From Niebla homalea (Eukaryota; Ascomycota; Lecanoromycetes; Lecanorales; Ramalinaceae), in contig JAHGAU010000037.1 of the NCBI GenBank assembly GCA_019925105.1, positions 310,001 to 374,000 on the forward strand: a DNA stretch of 64,000 nt. The letters are read 5' to 3'. The notes beneath the pieces are model-generated. The model ran no database searches and was not told the origin of the DNA. It saw only the letters and a list, made by a program, of their open reading frames with translations. The position numbers and the translations under genes are program-made. Every line of letters starts with the position of its first letter. Position 1 is the first letter of the stretch. Positions 23,240 to 35,684 of this stretch are shown here, piece by piece.

Positions 23240-24010
23240 TAAAAATTAATAAAAAAAAGCCCGATAAACGTTAATATTTAATATATTTATATTTTTAAAA
23301 GTAATATAATATAACGTATACGGAAAAGTAATTAAAATTATAATGTTAATATTTAAATTTAAAAAGGTAAAAAATATTAATATTATAATAATATAAGAGC
23401 CGCCGTATAATCCGTATATTTATTTTTTAATTAATTTAAAAGATGGTTTTTATTTAGCCTTTAAAGGTAATAAAATAATATAAATAGACTTCTTTATTAA
23501 TAAAAAACTAAATATAAATAATTAAAACGTTATTTATTACGGAAGGAATTTATATATACTCCGGATCGTATAAAAAAAGGATATTAAGGGTAATTTAAAT
23601 ATTTATAATATATATAATTTATTATCAGTTAATAAGAAAAAACTTTTTACGATTTCGTTACTTAAAATATTATAATTATACTTAATAAATACTTTTTAAT
23701 AAAGAACTTTAATTTTTATGATACTTAATAAAATAAAGAAAATTATATAATTAACTATATTAGATTTAAAGAACTATTAATAATTATTATATAATTTAAC
23801 TTTACGTTATTAACGTTAAAAAAAACTATTATATAAGAAAGTTATAAACTTAAGACTATAATTAATTTAATATTTAACTCGGAAAATATTATTAACTTAA
23901 TTATAATATACGGACCTTAAAAGGACTTAAAATACGGTTTAAATTATATCCCGATATAAATAACTTTAAATTGGTCCGTTAATATAACTCCGTTTTTATT
24001 ATTTAAATAA
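23240..24010 (+). pseudogene. LINE-M ORF2: endonuclease remnant
   Basis: The clearest parts are a TI-NLIFNSENI block near 23851-23886, corresponding to TIDLTF, and NYIPI*ITLNWSVN near 23941-23985, corresponding to SDHIPI...L.W. These are the catalytic-core blocks of EEP nucleases in Tad1-type LINEs. The GDFN block near 23695-23712 is poorly preserved. Confidence 0.75.
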
Positions 24011-24479
24011 ACGTAAAAAACGGTTAAAGAAATTAAGGTACTTATAAAGGTAATAAAAATAATATCTTAATTAATAAAGTTCCTTTAACTTAATAATAAA
24101 GAATAAATTAACCGTTTTATAAAACGGGTAATAAAAGCTTTAAATAAAGTAATTAATATAATAATCTTAATAATAAAGCCGTTTTAAAAAGCTAAAATTT
24201 ATTAAAACGAAGAATATATAAAAATAATTATAAAGGTAAAAGCGTTTATAAAATAAATTATTAAATATAAAAACCGGGAAACGTTTTAACGGTTAAAAGA
24301 AGCTTAAAAGGAAAAGGAAAGAATTATCCGGAAGGTTAAGTAAACGTACTTCCGGGTTATAATATATAACTTAACGGTTTCCTTTTATAATGTTTAAAAA
24401 TTAATAAAATATAATAAAGAATAAAGTAAAAAACTTAAATTTATTTTTAAGTTTTTACCCTTAAAAAGACTAAATAATA

Positions 24480-27400
24480 TAATAATAAATACGTTTAATA
24501 ATAAAATTAAGGCTTTTAAAAAAGCGTTCTTTCCTTTATTACCGGAAATTAACTTAATAAATATTAACGGTAGTATATATTTTAAATTAATAATAATAAG
24601 TAAAATATTAATTTAAAAGATAATAATTAAAACGATTAATAAATTAAAGAAAAATAAAACTTTTAAACTTAATAATATATTAAATAAGTTCCTATTTATA
24701 ATAACGTTATTATTTAAAAAGGTCTTTATTTATTTATTTTAAGTTTATTTTAATATAGGATATTACCCTTATAGATTTAAAAAGGTTAAAACGATTATCC
24801 TTAAGAAGCCGGTTAAGTTAAATTACTTAAAAATAAAGTCGTATAAACCTATAATATTCCTTTATACGTTAAAAAAGGCTTTAAAAACGGTAATTATAAA
24901 GATCTTAAGTAATTACGTAAAAGAATATAAGTTACTCCTTAATTAATAAATATGGGTAAAAAGAAAACAATTAATAAAGACGGCTCTTAAAGGCTTAATT
25001 AATAATATATATATAATATAAAATTATAGGAAAAAATACGTTATAAATCTTCTTTCTTTAAATATTATAAAGGCGTTTAATAAAATAAATTATTAAAGGT
25101 TACTATATAATTTACGGAAAAAAAGGGTTTTATCCCTCCTTATAAATTAAATAAAAGAGTACGATGGAGCCCGCGATGACAGGGATTCCCCAGGGGTCAC
25201 CTATCTCCCCGGTCTTGTTCCTGTTCTTTAACGGCCCGCTTATCGAAGACTTAGCGAAGTTGAAACAGAAGGTTTAAGTAGGGGGCTTTATTAACGATGT
25301 TTACCTCCTAGCCTATAATACGTCCACTTATATGAACTATTTAAAGCTAAAATAAACTTATAAAATTTATTTATAATAAATAAAAATATATAAGGTTTAA
25401 TTCATTTTATATAAGTATAAATTTATTTATATAATAAAAAGCTTAAAGTTATATAATATAATAATTATAATAAACTTAAATAATATAAGGATAAAACCGG
25501 AAGTTAATATTAAGGTACTTAACCTATAAGTTAATAAAAAACTAGACTAAAAAAATTATATAAGAAAAATCTAAAAAAAGATAATTTCATAAGAAAAAAG
25601 CCTTACTTACTTTATAGTATTAACGTAAAAAGCTACCTTATAAAAGGTTAAAATTATCTATTAAATAATTATAAAGTTTACGTTAACGTACGCGGTAACT
25701 ATTTAATACGTATTTAAAAATATACTTAAATATAGGAAAAAGCCCGTTTAATAATTATAAAAGGTTTAAAACCAATATTTAAGAATAATAAATAAAGTAT
25801 ATAAAGCGATTCCCGTCCCGGTATTAAAATTTAAAATCTTTATATTATTAATAAAGTTAACCCTTAATTAAATAATCGCTTAAATAAGGCTTAAAAAAGG
25901 TATAAACCCAATTATATTAATAGGAAATAAACGTATTTATTAGAACTATAAAAGGCCTCGGATAAAAAAGCGTAAAGAAATAATATTTATTTTTTTTACG
26001 GAAGTTAAATTAAAGTAAATTAAGAAAAAAATTAATCTAACTTATATTTAAAAAGTTAATATAAGAATATATAAATTTTTATTTAAAATAAAAACGGCGG
26101 GAAAAAAAAAATTATAAAGGTAAAATTAACGGTAATTACTTTATAAATTATAAAAAGGTAAATAAAGCGTTAACGTAAATATAAAAAATCAATCCTTTAA
26201 AAGCGATAATACCCGGTTTTAAATAATAATAAGGTTATTAATAAATATCTTTAACGTTACGGGATTATAAGGAAAGGTAATAACGCGTTAATAATCTAAT
26301 TCCGGATAAATAAAAACGGCTTAATTTACTTCCTTTTTATTATATATACTGGTAGCCGGATTAACGTTAATTATAAATATAAATAACGGAAGTAAGACGT
26401 TATATACGTATTAATCTCCTATTTACTATTTAAGGAACTTAAACCGGGATTAATTAAAAAAATAAAGATTAATAATTATCGTTAAATACTTATTAATAAA
26501 AAAGGTATTAAAGCGGCTATTAAATTTATAATAATTACAGGCTTATTACTATAATTTAATTTAATTAAAGAAATAAATAAAATAATTAAAAACTTAATTA
26601 AGAAACCTCGTTATTAATATAAAAATAAAAAATAATAACGGGAAAATTATATTTAATAGGGGATTAAAAAGGCTATAAATATTAAAGCGGTATAAAAAGT
26701 AATATTACGTTAATTAATAAAGTTATATAAATAAAATAATAATAATATATATATTAATAAGGATATTTAATAATATAATCGGAATTTTAAAATTTTAATA
26801 TTAAATAAACCCGTAAAATAACGGAAGAATAATAAGTTTAAAGGTAACCTTTAAGTAGATTTAATCGTAATAATATAGGTTTTCTTAAAAAAAACATATA
26901 AATAAATTCTTACTCTTTAAACGGCCCTAAATACTTTTAACTTTTAAGACGAAAATAAAAGTTAAATAAATACCGGTTTTTATTTTTAACGTAATAAATA
27001 TCGGGTTTTTACGGTTATTAATAAAGTTAAATAACCGAGTATTAAGGAATGCCGGAATTAGCCTAGCTAGATCCGTAGTATAAATCAATCAATCAATCAA
27101 TCAAATTAAATAAAAAGTTTCTTAAGTAATTAAATAACGTTAATTAATTTAAGATAAAAAATAAGTACAATAAAACCCGCGATAATAAGGATTCCTTAGG
27201 GGTTATTTATTTCCCTGGTCTTATTCCTATTCTTTAATAGTTTATTTATTAAAAACTTAATGAAACTAAAATAAAAGGTTTAAGTAAAAGGCTTTATTAA
27301 CGATATTTACCTTTTAACTTATAATACGTTTACTTATATAAATTATTTAAAGCTAAAATAAATTTATAAAGTTTATTTATAATAAATAAAGATATATAAT

Positions 27401-27900
27401 ACTTAATTCGCCCCATATAAATATAAACTTATTTATATAATAAAAAATTTAAAGTTATATAATATAATTATTACGATAAATTTAAATAATATAATAATAA
27501 AACCGGAAATTAATATTAAAATACTTAACTTATAAGTTAATAGAAAATTAAATTAAAAAAACTATATAAAAAAGATTTAAAAGAAAATAATTTTATAAGA
27601 AAAAGGCCTTATTTATTTTATAGTATTAACGTAAAAAGCTACCTTATAAAAGGCTAGAACCGTTTATTAAACGATTATAAAGTTTATAATAACGTATACG
27701 GCAGTTATTTAATACGTACTTAAAAATATATTTAAATATAGGAAAAAGCCCGTTTAATAATTATAAAAAATTTAAAACCGATATTTAAGAATAATAAATA
27801 AAATATATAAAGTAATTTCCGTCCCGGTATTAAAATTTAAAATCTTTATATTATTAATAAAGTTAATCCTTAATTAAGTAATTACTTAAGTAAAACTTAA
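24480..27900 (+). pseudogene. LINE-M ORF2: reverse transcriptase remnant, interrupted by LINE-I
   Basis: Before the insertion, 24600-25156 reads through IITLLFKKVFIYLF, FNIGYYPYRFKKVKTIILKK and SLNIIKAFNKINYQRLLYN, which corresponds to the D.. .AFD.V.H.RLL..L block of LINE RT. After LINE-I (25157-27102) the frame resumes with the GIPQGSP-like block at 27182-27240 and F-I-N-D (from FVDD) near 27293-27310. RIP stops are throughout. Confidence 0.82.
25157..27102 (+). mobile_element. LINE-I, strongly 5'-truncated LINE nested in LINE-M
   Basis: This 1.95-kb copy begins in the RT domain. The 13-bp TSD AAATTAAATAAAA is at 25144-25156 and 27103-27115. The tail is (AATC)n at 27083-27102. Its first about 180 bp (25157-25340) are almost free of RIP and give an intact reading: GIPQGSPISPVLFLFFN near 25191-25241 and then VGGFINDVYLLAYNTS near 25280-25326, separated by one stop. 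The rest is degraded like its host element. It is the best-preserved RT piece of the family in the window. Confidence 0.93.
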
Positions 27901-29113
27901 AAAAAATATAAACTTAATTACGTTAATAGGAAATAAACGTATTTATTAAAACTATAAAAAACCTCGGATAAAAAAGCGTAAAAAAATAATATTTTTTTTT
28001 ATAGAAATTAAATTAAAGTAAATTAAAAAAGAAATTAACTTAATTTACGTTTAAGAAGTTAACGTAAAAATATATAAACTTTTACTTAAAGTAAAAACGG
28101 CGGAAAAAAAAATTATAAAAGCGAAATTAATAACGATTACTTTATAAACTATAAAGAAATAAATAAAACGTTAACGTAAATATAAAGAATTAATCTTTTA
28201 AGGGTAATAATACCCGGCTTTAAATAATAACGAGGTTATTAATAAATATTTTTAGTATTACGGGATTATAAAGAAAAGTAATAACGTATTAATAATTTAA
28301 CTCCGGATAAGTAAAAATAACTTAATTTACTTCCTTTTTATTATATACGCCGGTAGCCGGATTAACGTTATTTATAAATATAAATAACGGAAATAAAACG
28401 CCGTATACGTATTAATCTCTTATTTATTATTTAAAAAACTTAAATTAAAATTAATTAAAAGGGTAAAAATTAATAATTATCGTTAAATACTTATTAATAA
28501 AAAAGGTATTAAAGCGGCCGTTAAATTTATAATAATTACGGGCTTATTATTATAATTTAATTTAATTAAGGAAATAAATAAAATAATTAAAGATTTAATT
28601 AAGAAACCTTACCGTTAACCCGGGGGTAAAAAGCAATAGCGGAAAAACTATACTTAATAGGGGGCTAAAAGGGCTATAAATACCAAAGCGGTATAAAAAA
28701 TGATATTACGTTAATTAATAAAGTCATATAAATAAGGTAATAATCATATATGTATTAATATGGATATTTAATAATATAATCGGAATTTTAAAATTTTAAT
28801 ATTAAATAAACCCGTAAGGTAATAAAAGAATAATAAGTTTAAAAATAACCCTTAAATAAATTCGGTTATAATATTATAGGTTTTCTTAGAAAAAGCATAT
28901 AAATAAATTCTTATTTTTTAAATAATTATAAATATTTTTAGCTTTTAAAATAAGAATAAAGGCTGGGTAAATATCGGTTTTTATTCTTAACGTTATAGAT
29001 ATCGGGTTTTTACGGTTATTAATAAGGTTAAATAACCGAGTATTAAAGAACGCCGGAATTAGCTTAACTAGATCCGTAGTATAAATCAATCAATCAATTA
29101 ATAATACGGAAAT

Positions 29114-30650
29114 AATAGGTAAATAAGGGGGTAAAAAGGCCGGTATAATATTAACGGTAAAGGGTATAGGCGGAAGGAAGGGGCAGGAAAACCGCAATAA
29201 AATTACCATTAAGGGTATATAAAAGGGAAATAAGATTAATAAAAAGGATAAGACCTTAAGGGATTAAAGGTAAAAGGCGGAAACGGTACGTCGCCCGGTA
29301 AGTAAGGGCGAAAGGGCAATAAAGGAAACGGTAAAGGCCTTAAAAAGACTCCTTACGGTAAAGTGGAAAGATATTACGTTAAAGACTTAACCGATACTAC
29401 GGATTAAGTTAAAAGGCATAAAAGACTTCTATATAAAGGTAAAAATAAAACTGGGGGAAAGGGAGCGGCTATAAGGCTTTTAAAAAACGGTAATAAAAGC
29501 GTTAATAAAAAGTAAAAATAACGGTTTAAAATTAAATATATAAAGCGAAAATATAAAGGCGGTAACCTTTTAAATAAAAGAAAGCTAGGCGATAAGGGTA
29601 ATAAAAAGGGTATTCGCGGCAGAGAATAAAAGGATAACGGAGGAAAAAGCGGCCGTATTAAAAAAGGTAAAAATAATAACGGTCCGCTTATTTAATAATA
29701 AAAAAAAACATAATAATAAAAGTATATTTATTATAATTAATAAAAACTTTTAAAATAGCGACAGAACCATTAATAAAATAGATTATTACGGTACATAAGT
29801 TATAAAGTAAGGATATTTTCCTTAATATAACGTTTTTAAAGGTAAAAGAAAACTTAAAAAGGTTTAAAACTTAAGTTAATAAAAAAGAATATAAGTTAAT
29901 TAAGGTTTTAAGGTAATTATTTACTATTATAATAAATAAAATATATTTATTACGTTTTAAGGAAGTTAAGAAAAAAGTTATATTAAAGAATATAAAAAAA
30001 AAGAATATAATTCTTTATTTAAAGCTTAAGATTATTAATTATAGGCTTCCGCCAATAATAAGGAAACTTAATTTTTTAAAATACGTAAAAAGGTATTTTA
30101 CGGTTATATTAAGCGTAACGTTAATAAAGATATATAATAATATTTTAAATAAAAAGATTATTAAAAAAGGATTTTTTAAAATAACTTAACTATATAATAA
30201 AATAATTAATATTTATTAATATTTTAAGTATTAAAGCTATAAATATATTATTATAAAACATTTTAATATTATAAAATATACGGTTTACGTTAAGGGTTAT
30301 AATACTTATAAGTATATAAAATTAATAATTAAAAGGCTTATAAAAAATACGTTTAAATACGCCGTATATAATAAGGAGGAATACTTAATATAGGATTTTA
30401 AATATATAATAAAAGCTAAAGAGATTAAACGTAAGGAGACCCGGATAGCCGTAAAAATCTAACGGTATAATACGTATAAAATTAATTTAACAGATTAATT
30501 AAAAATAACTTTAAAACGTAAGCTTAATTAATTAAATAATAAAAAATAAATAATAATAAAAAAAAGAAAGTTCTTTATAATCCCGACTTTAAAGGCCGGT
30601 TATTTTACGTTTTTAATAATAATTAAGAAAATATTAAATTAAAAAATACT
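29114..30650 (+). pseudogene. LINE-O ORF1, continuation
   Basis: After the LINE-M insertion, ORF1 resumes with a Gly/Lys/Arg-rich part (29114-29700) that is comparatively GC-rich, then becomes RIP-degraded. It is equivalent to 10900-11900 in LINE-A (- strand) and 35700-37250 in LINE-P. No domain is certain. The end is approximate and set by the readable endonuclease that follows. Confidence 0.55.
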
Positions 30651-30699
30651 TATCTTTAATAAGAAGTCCGTAACTTAAACAAGTATAAAAAAGGGAGCC

Positions 30700-31500
30700 T
30701 TTATAAAGGTTAATATATAATATATTAATATTTCTAAAAATAATATAATATAACGTCCGCAATAAAGAAATTAAAGTAATAATATTAATATTTAAGTTTA
30801 AAGAAGTTAAAAACGTTAATATTATAGTAATATAAGAACTATTATATAATTTATATATATATTTATTTATTAACCCGCGGAAAAGGTTTTATTTAATTTT
30901 TAAGGGGAATAAAAAAATTAATTTATATTTCTTTATAAATAAATAACTTAACGTAAATAATTAAGATATTACTTTTTATAATAAAAACCTTTATATATTC
31001 CGTATTATAAAAAAAAAAGGGACTTAAAAAGCGACCTTAATATTTATAACGTATATAACCCGCTGCCGGTTAATAAAAAAGGACCTTTTATAATATTATT
31101 ATTTAAAAAAATCTTAATTACTTTAAATAAATATATATTACTTAAAGACTTTAATTTATATTATTATATATAGAATAAGGAAAAGCGTATAATAAATTAT
31201 ATTAAATTAGATAATTTATTAATAGTTATTGCTTAAATTAACCTTTTATTATTAATATTATAAAAGATTATTACGTAAAAAAGTTATAAGTTTAAAATAA
31301 CGATTAATTTAACCCTTAATACGGAAAAAATTACCGGCGCGGTCGTAATATACAGGCTATAAGAGGACTTAAAATATAACTTAAATTATATACCGATATA
31401 AATAACTTTAAATTAAACCGTTAATATAACCTTATTATTACCGGTAAAAAAAACGTAAAAAACAATTAAAAAAGTAAAAATTTATATAAAAACAGAGGAG
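30700..31500 (+). pseudogene. LINE-O ORF2: endonuclease remnant
   Basis: The region around 31040-31180 reads P(L)PVNKKGPFII....LKDFNLYYY, matching the PP....L...G.FNL.H block of Tad1-like EEP nucleases. The TIDLTF-like block lies near 31300-31330 and the SDHIPI-like block near 31385-31410 (NYIPI). All are RIP-altered and interrupted by stops. RT follows on the same strand. Confidence 0.75.
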
Positions 31501-31899
31501 ATAATAATATAATTTACAGACCTCTTTTAATTAAATAATAAAGACCGGATTAACCTTTTTATAAAACGAATAATAAAGGTATTAAATAAGGTAATTAATA
31601 AGATTATCCCAATAATAAAACCCTTTTAAAGAATTAAAACTTATTAAAATAAAAAGTATATAATTATAATTATAAAGGTAAAAAAATAAATTAAGTAAAC
31701 TTTTAAGTATAAAAATTAAGAAATACTTACTTAATTAAAAATTACTTAAAAAAAAAGAAAATATTAAGAAAATTAAGTAAATATATTTTTAATTTACGGT
31801 ATATAACTTGACGGTCTTATTTCGTAAAGTCTAAAAGTTAATAAAGTATAATAAAGAATAAAGTAAGAAATTAAAGTTTATCTTTAAATTCCCGCTTTT

Positions 31900-32850
31900 T
31901 AAGAAACTTAATAATATATTAATTAATACGTTTAACGGTAAGATTAAGGCCCTTAAAGGAATATTTTTCCCCTTTTTATTAAAAGTTAACTTAAATAATA
32001 TTAATAACGTTACGTACCTTAACCTTATATTAATAAATAAGGTAATAATATAAAATATAGTAAATTAAAATAATTAATAAATTAAAAAAGGATAAAGCCT
32101 TAAAATTAAATAAGATTCTTAATAAATTCTTAATAATAATAACCTTATTATTTAAAAAGGTTTTTATTTATTTCTTTTAAGTATATTTTAATATCGGTTA
32201 TTATTTATATAAGTTTAAGGAAATAAAGATAATTATCCTTAAAAAGTTTATTAAATTGGATTACTTTAAGGTAAAGTCTTATAGACTTATTATACTCTTA
32301 TATACATTAAAAAAAACCTTAAAAATAATAATAATAAAGATCCTTAACGACTATATAAAAAATTACGGACTTCTCCCCGATTAATAAATAAAAATAAAAA
32401 GAAATTAATTAATAAAAATAACCCTTAAAGGATTAATTAACGGCGTATATACGGTATAAAATTATAAGAAAAAATATATTATAAGCCTTTTTTTTCTTAA
32501 TATTATAAATATTTTTAATAAAATAAATTATTAAAAGTTATTATATAACTTAAGGAAGAAAAAGATATTACCCTTCTTAATTAAATAAATAAAATGTTTT
32601 TTAAGCGATTAAATTATATTAATTAATTTAAAATAAAAGATAAACTTAATAAAGCCCGTTATAATAAAGATTCCTTAAAAATCGCTTATTTCTTTTATAT
32701 TATTTTTATTCATTAACGGTTTATTAATTAAAAAGTTTATTAAGTTAAAATAAAAAGTTTAAGTTAAAGGCTTTATTAATAATATTTACCTTTTCACTTA
32801 TAATACTTTTATACGTATAAATTATTTAACACTAAAATAAACTTATAAAG
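31900..32850 (+). pseudogene. LINE-O ORF2: reverse transcriptase remnant
   Basis: This frame holds the RT fingers and palm. The order of motifs is a KF..K..KPDY..VKSYRPI-like block near 32245-32295, GIPQGSP-like near 32665-32725, and F-V-D-D-like (F-I-N-N) near 32770-32790. Stops occur every 10-20 codons. The C-terminal part continues toward the tail without an identifiable RNase H domain. Confidence 0.8.
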
Positions 32851-34631
32851 TCTATTTTTAATAAATAAGAACTTACGGAATTTAATTTACGCTATATAAA
32901 TATAAATTTATCTATATAATTAAGAGTTTAAAGCTATACGATATAATAGCTATAATAAACTTAAATAAAGTTATAATAAAGCCGGATATTAATATTAAAG
33001 TCCTTAACCTTTAAGTAAATAAGAAGTTTAATTAAAAGGACTATATAAAAAAAGTTTTAAAAAAAATAACTTTATAAGAAAAAAACTTTATTTATCTTAT
33101 TATATTAATATAAAGAATTACATTATAAAAGGCTTAAACTATTTATTAAACTATAATAAAGTTAACTATAATATACGTTATAGTTATTTAATATATACTT
33201 AAAAATACTCCGGGATATAGGAAAAAGTTTATTTAAATATTATAAAAAGTTTAAAATTAATATTTAAAAGTAATTAACGGTATTTCTAAAATAACCTTTG
33301 TCCCGGTATTAAAGTTTAAGATCTTTATATTATTAATTAAAATTTTATTAAATTAAATAATCGCTTAAATAAAATTAAAAAAATAAATATACTTAATTAT
33401 AATAATAAGAAATAAATAGATCCCTTAAAATCTTAATAAGCCTTAAATTAAAGGGAATGAATTAAAAATACTTATTTTTTTTTTCTACTAAAATAAAGTA
33501 AAAATAAATTAAGAAAAAGGTTAACTTTATTAATATCCCGGAAGTTAATTTAAACGGATTTAAATTCTTATTAAACGTAAAAAAGATTAAAATTAAAAAG
33601 ATTTAAAAAATAAAAGTTATAATAATTATTTTATAAATTATAATAAAATAAACCGAACGTTAATAAAGGTATAAGGATTTTATATTTTAAGGTTATTATT
33701 ATTTAATTTTTAATAATAAAAAGATTATTAATAAGTATTTTTATTATTATAATATTATAAGGAAAAGTAATAATATATTAATAATTTAATTCCGGACGGA
33801 TAAAAACGGTTTAACTTATTTTTTATTTATTATATATATTAAGGGTCGGATAAACGCCGGATATAAGTACGGATAAAAAAAATAAAACGCTATATACGTC
33901 TTTATTTTTTATCCTTTATTTATAAAGGTTAAGTTAAAACTTATTATAAAAATTAATACTTATAATTATTATTAAATATTATTTATAAACCGAAATATCC
34001 GGGTAACTATTAAATTTATAATATTTACCGGATTATTATTATAATTTAATTTTATTATAAAGATAAATAAAATTATTAAAGACCTTACGGAAAAAGCCCG
34101 TTACCGGTTAAAAAAGAAAAAAAATAGCGGAAACCGGTTACGTTAATTATATAAATCGGAAAGTATCTTTTATAGCCGTAAAGATATAATAATAAATGCT
34201 TATTAAAAGTCTTTAAAAAAGTTAACAATAATAATAATATAAGAAAAATATATATTAAACGCGTAAGTATTAATAAAAATATTTAAAAGTATTATATAAA
34301 GTTAAAGTAATATAAATATATAAAGGAGCGGAAGAATAATAAGCTTAAGGATAGTTTTTATAAAAATATAATTATAATATTATAAATTTTCTTAAGGGAG
34401 TTAGAATATAAAAAGTATATAAATAAATTATTACTCTTTAAATAATTATTAATATCCTTTAATTTTAAAGGATAAAGGGTAAAGGCCTAATAAATACCGG
34501 TTTTTACTTTAACGTTATAAGTATCAGGTTTTTACGGTTACCAGTAAGGCCAAAAGGCCGCGTATTAAGGAACGCCGGAATTAGCTTAACTAGATCCCTT
34601 AATATATATCAATCAATCAATCAATCAATCA

Positions 34632-35447
34632 ATATTAATATTAATTTTATATTACTTAAGTTTAAATATATTATTATATATTCGAAATATAAAGTAAAAT
34701 AAGTTTTATTAACCTCTTCAAAAGCAATTAAAGTAACGGATTAAAAACGTATATCCTAACTTAAAAGGCTAATATATATAATCTCTTTAATCAAATAAAA
34801 GAATAACATTTTCTTAATTAAGAAATCTATACTCTTTTAATATCTTTTAATCTTAAATAATATTTTAATTAAAGGAATTATATTAATATTAACGTTTATA
34901 TAAATATTTTTAATTATAACTTATTACTTTATTTAAAATATAACTTACGTTTAATATAAAATACCCTTATATTATAACTTATATTTAATATTATTTTAAT
35001 ATTAAAAATTATTTTTCCGCCTATAGATTTACGATCCGCTTTTTAAGTAAAGTTCTTTTTAAAAAGCTTATTATTAATTGACTTTTTCGCTATTTAATTA
35101 ATACGTATTATTTCGTAAATTTAAGTATAATCTAAATTAAAAGTAATAAAATATAATATAATAAATAAAAGATTTTAAATAGAAAGTAAAGTAAACGTTA
35201 AAGGGAGAAATTATTAACTTATATAATATTTTAATGAATTTTAGCCCCGTATAAATTTATGCCTTTTTTAATTTAATATAAGAAAATATTTCTTATTTTA
35301 ATTTTTTTAAAAAAAGATAAAATAATATAGGACGGTAAGTATAATTATTTAATTTAATTTTAATAAGTACGCGGCTTTTTATATTTATTATTATGCTTAT
35401 CCTTATTATAAAAATAATATTATTAATTACCCGTAAATTCTATATTA
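34632..35447 (+). repeat. Right-arm segment between LINE clusters
   Basis: It matches the left arm at 16340-17160 in reverse, without interruption. It contains one copy of the subterminal AT motif (about 35383-35400, reverse). No gene is readable. Confidence 0.8.
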
Positions 35448-35477
35448 GATAGGGTTTCTATAAAAAAGTATAGAAGA

Positions 35478-35684
35478 ATGGCGACGAACAACGGGACCCC
35501 AGAGGTTCAAAACGATGCACGCGTATATAGCTTAAATAACAGTAAGGCAAGTACTTTAAGTACGATAAACGGAAGCAGAGTAATAATGGAAATAAAGGGG
35601 GTAAAAGGGCAAACGGCTTTTATTAATAAAAATAATAATAGTTTATACGGACGGTACGATAAATATATAATAAAGAACTCTTAA
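35478..35684 (+). pseudogene. LINE-P ORF1 N-terminus, 68 codons still open
   Basis: It begins MATNNGTPEVQNDARVYSLN, continues with a Ser/Thr-rich stretch (STINGSRVIMEIKGVKGQTA) and stops at 35684. Similarity to the other full-length copies starts exactly at this ATG. The first 120 bp carry normal CA/TG content, and downstream the frame decays into RIP stops, so this is the surviving 5' end of a longer ORF1, not a small gene. I do not recognise a domain in it. Confidence 0.8.

Larger units (their letters stand above)
22033..29098 (+). mobile_element. LINE-M, 5'-truncated LINE nested in LINE-O
   Basis: LINE-M consists of 22033-25156 and 27116-29098 (about 5.1 kb), truncated at the 5' end within ORF1. 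The 15-bp TSD TAATAATACGGAAAT is at 22018-22032 and 29099-29113. The first about 120 bp (22033-22150) are strikingly GC-rich and unmutated; mutation increases inward. The tail lies at about 29082-29098. LINE-I is inserted in its RT. Strand and order match LINE-O. Confidence 0.92.
21723..34631 (+). mobile_element. LINE-O, full-length LINE split by a nested LINE
   Basis: The outer LINE consists of 21723-22032 and 29114-34631 (about 5.83 kb together). The 13-bp TSD ATATTAATATTAA is at 21710-21722 and 34632-34644; the left arm keeps the empty site near 17150-17162 in reverse. ORF1 begins with ATG at 21752. The 29 bp before it (21723-21751) are not shared with the other full-length copies. The (ATCA)n tail is at about 34606-34631. 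LINE-M sits in its ORF1. The endonuclease motif KDFN is at about 31143-31160, the GIPQGSP-type RT block at 32665-32725 and the active site, now FINN, at about 32770-32790. Confidence 0.92.

Noticed and set aside
34606..34631. Tail repeats (ATCA)n read as telomere-like or CRISPR-like repeats
   Set aside because: They are short, occur once per LINE copy directly at its 3' end, and are not separated by spacers.
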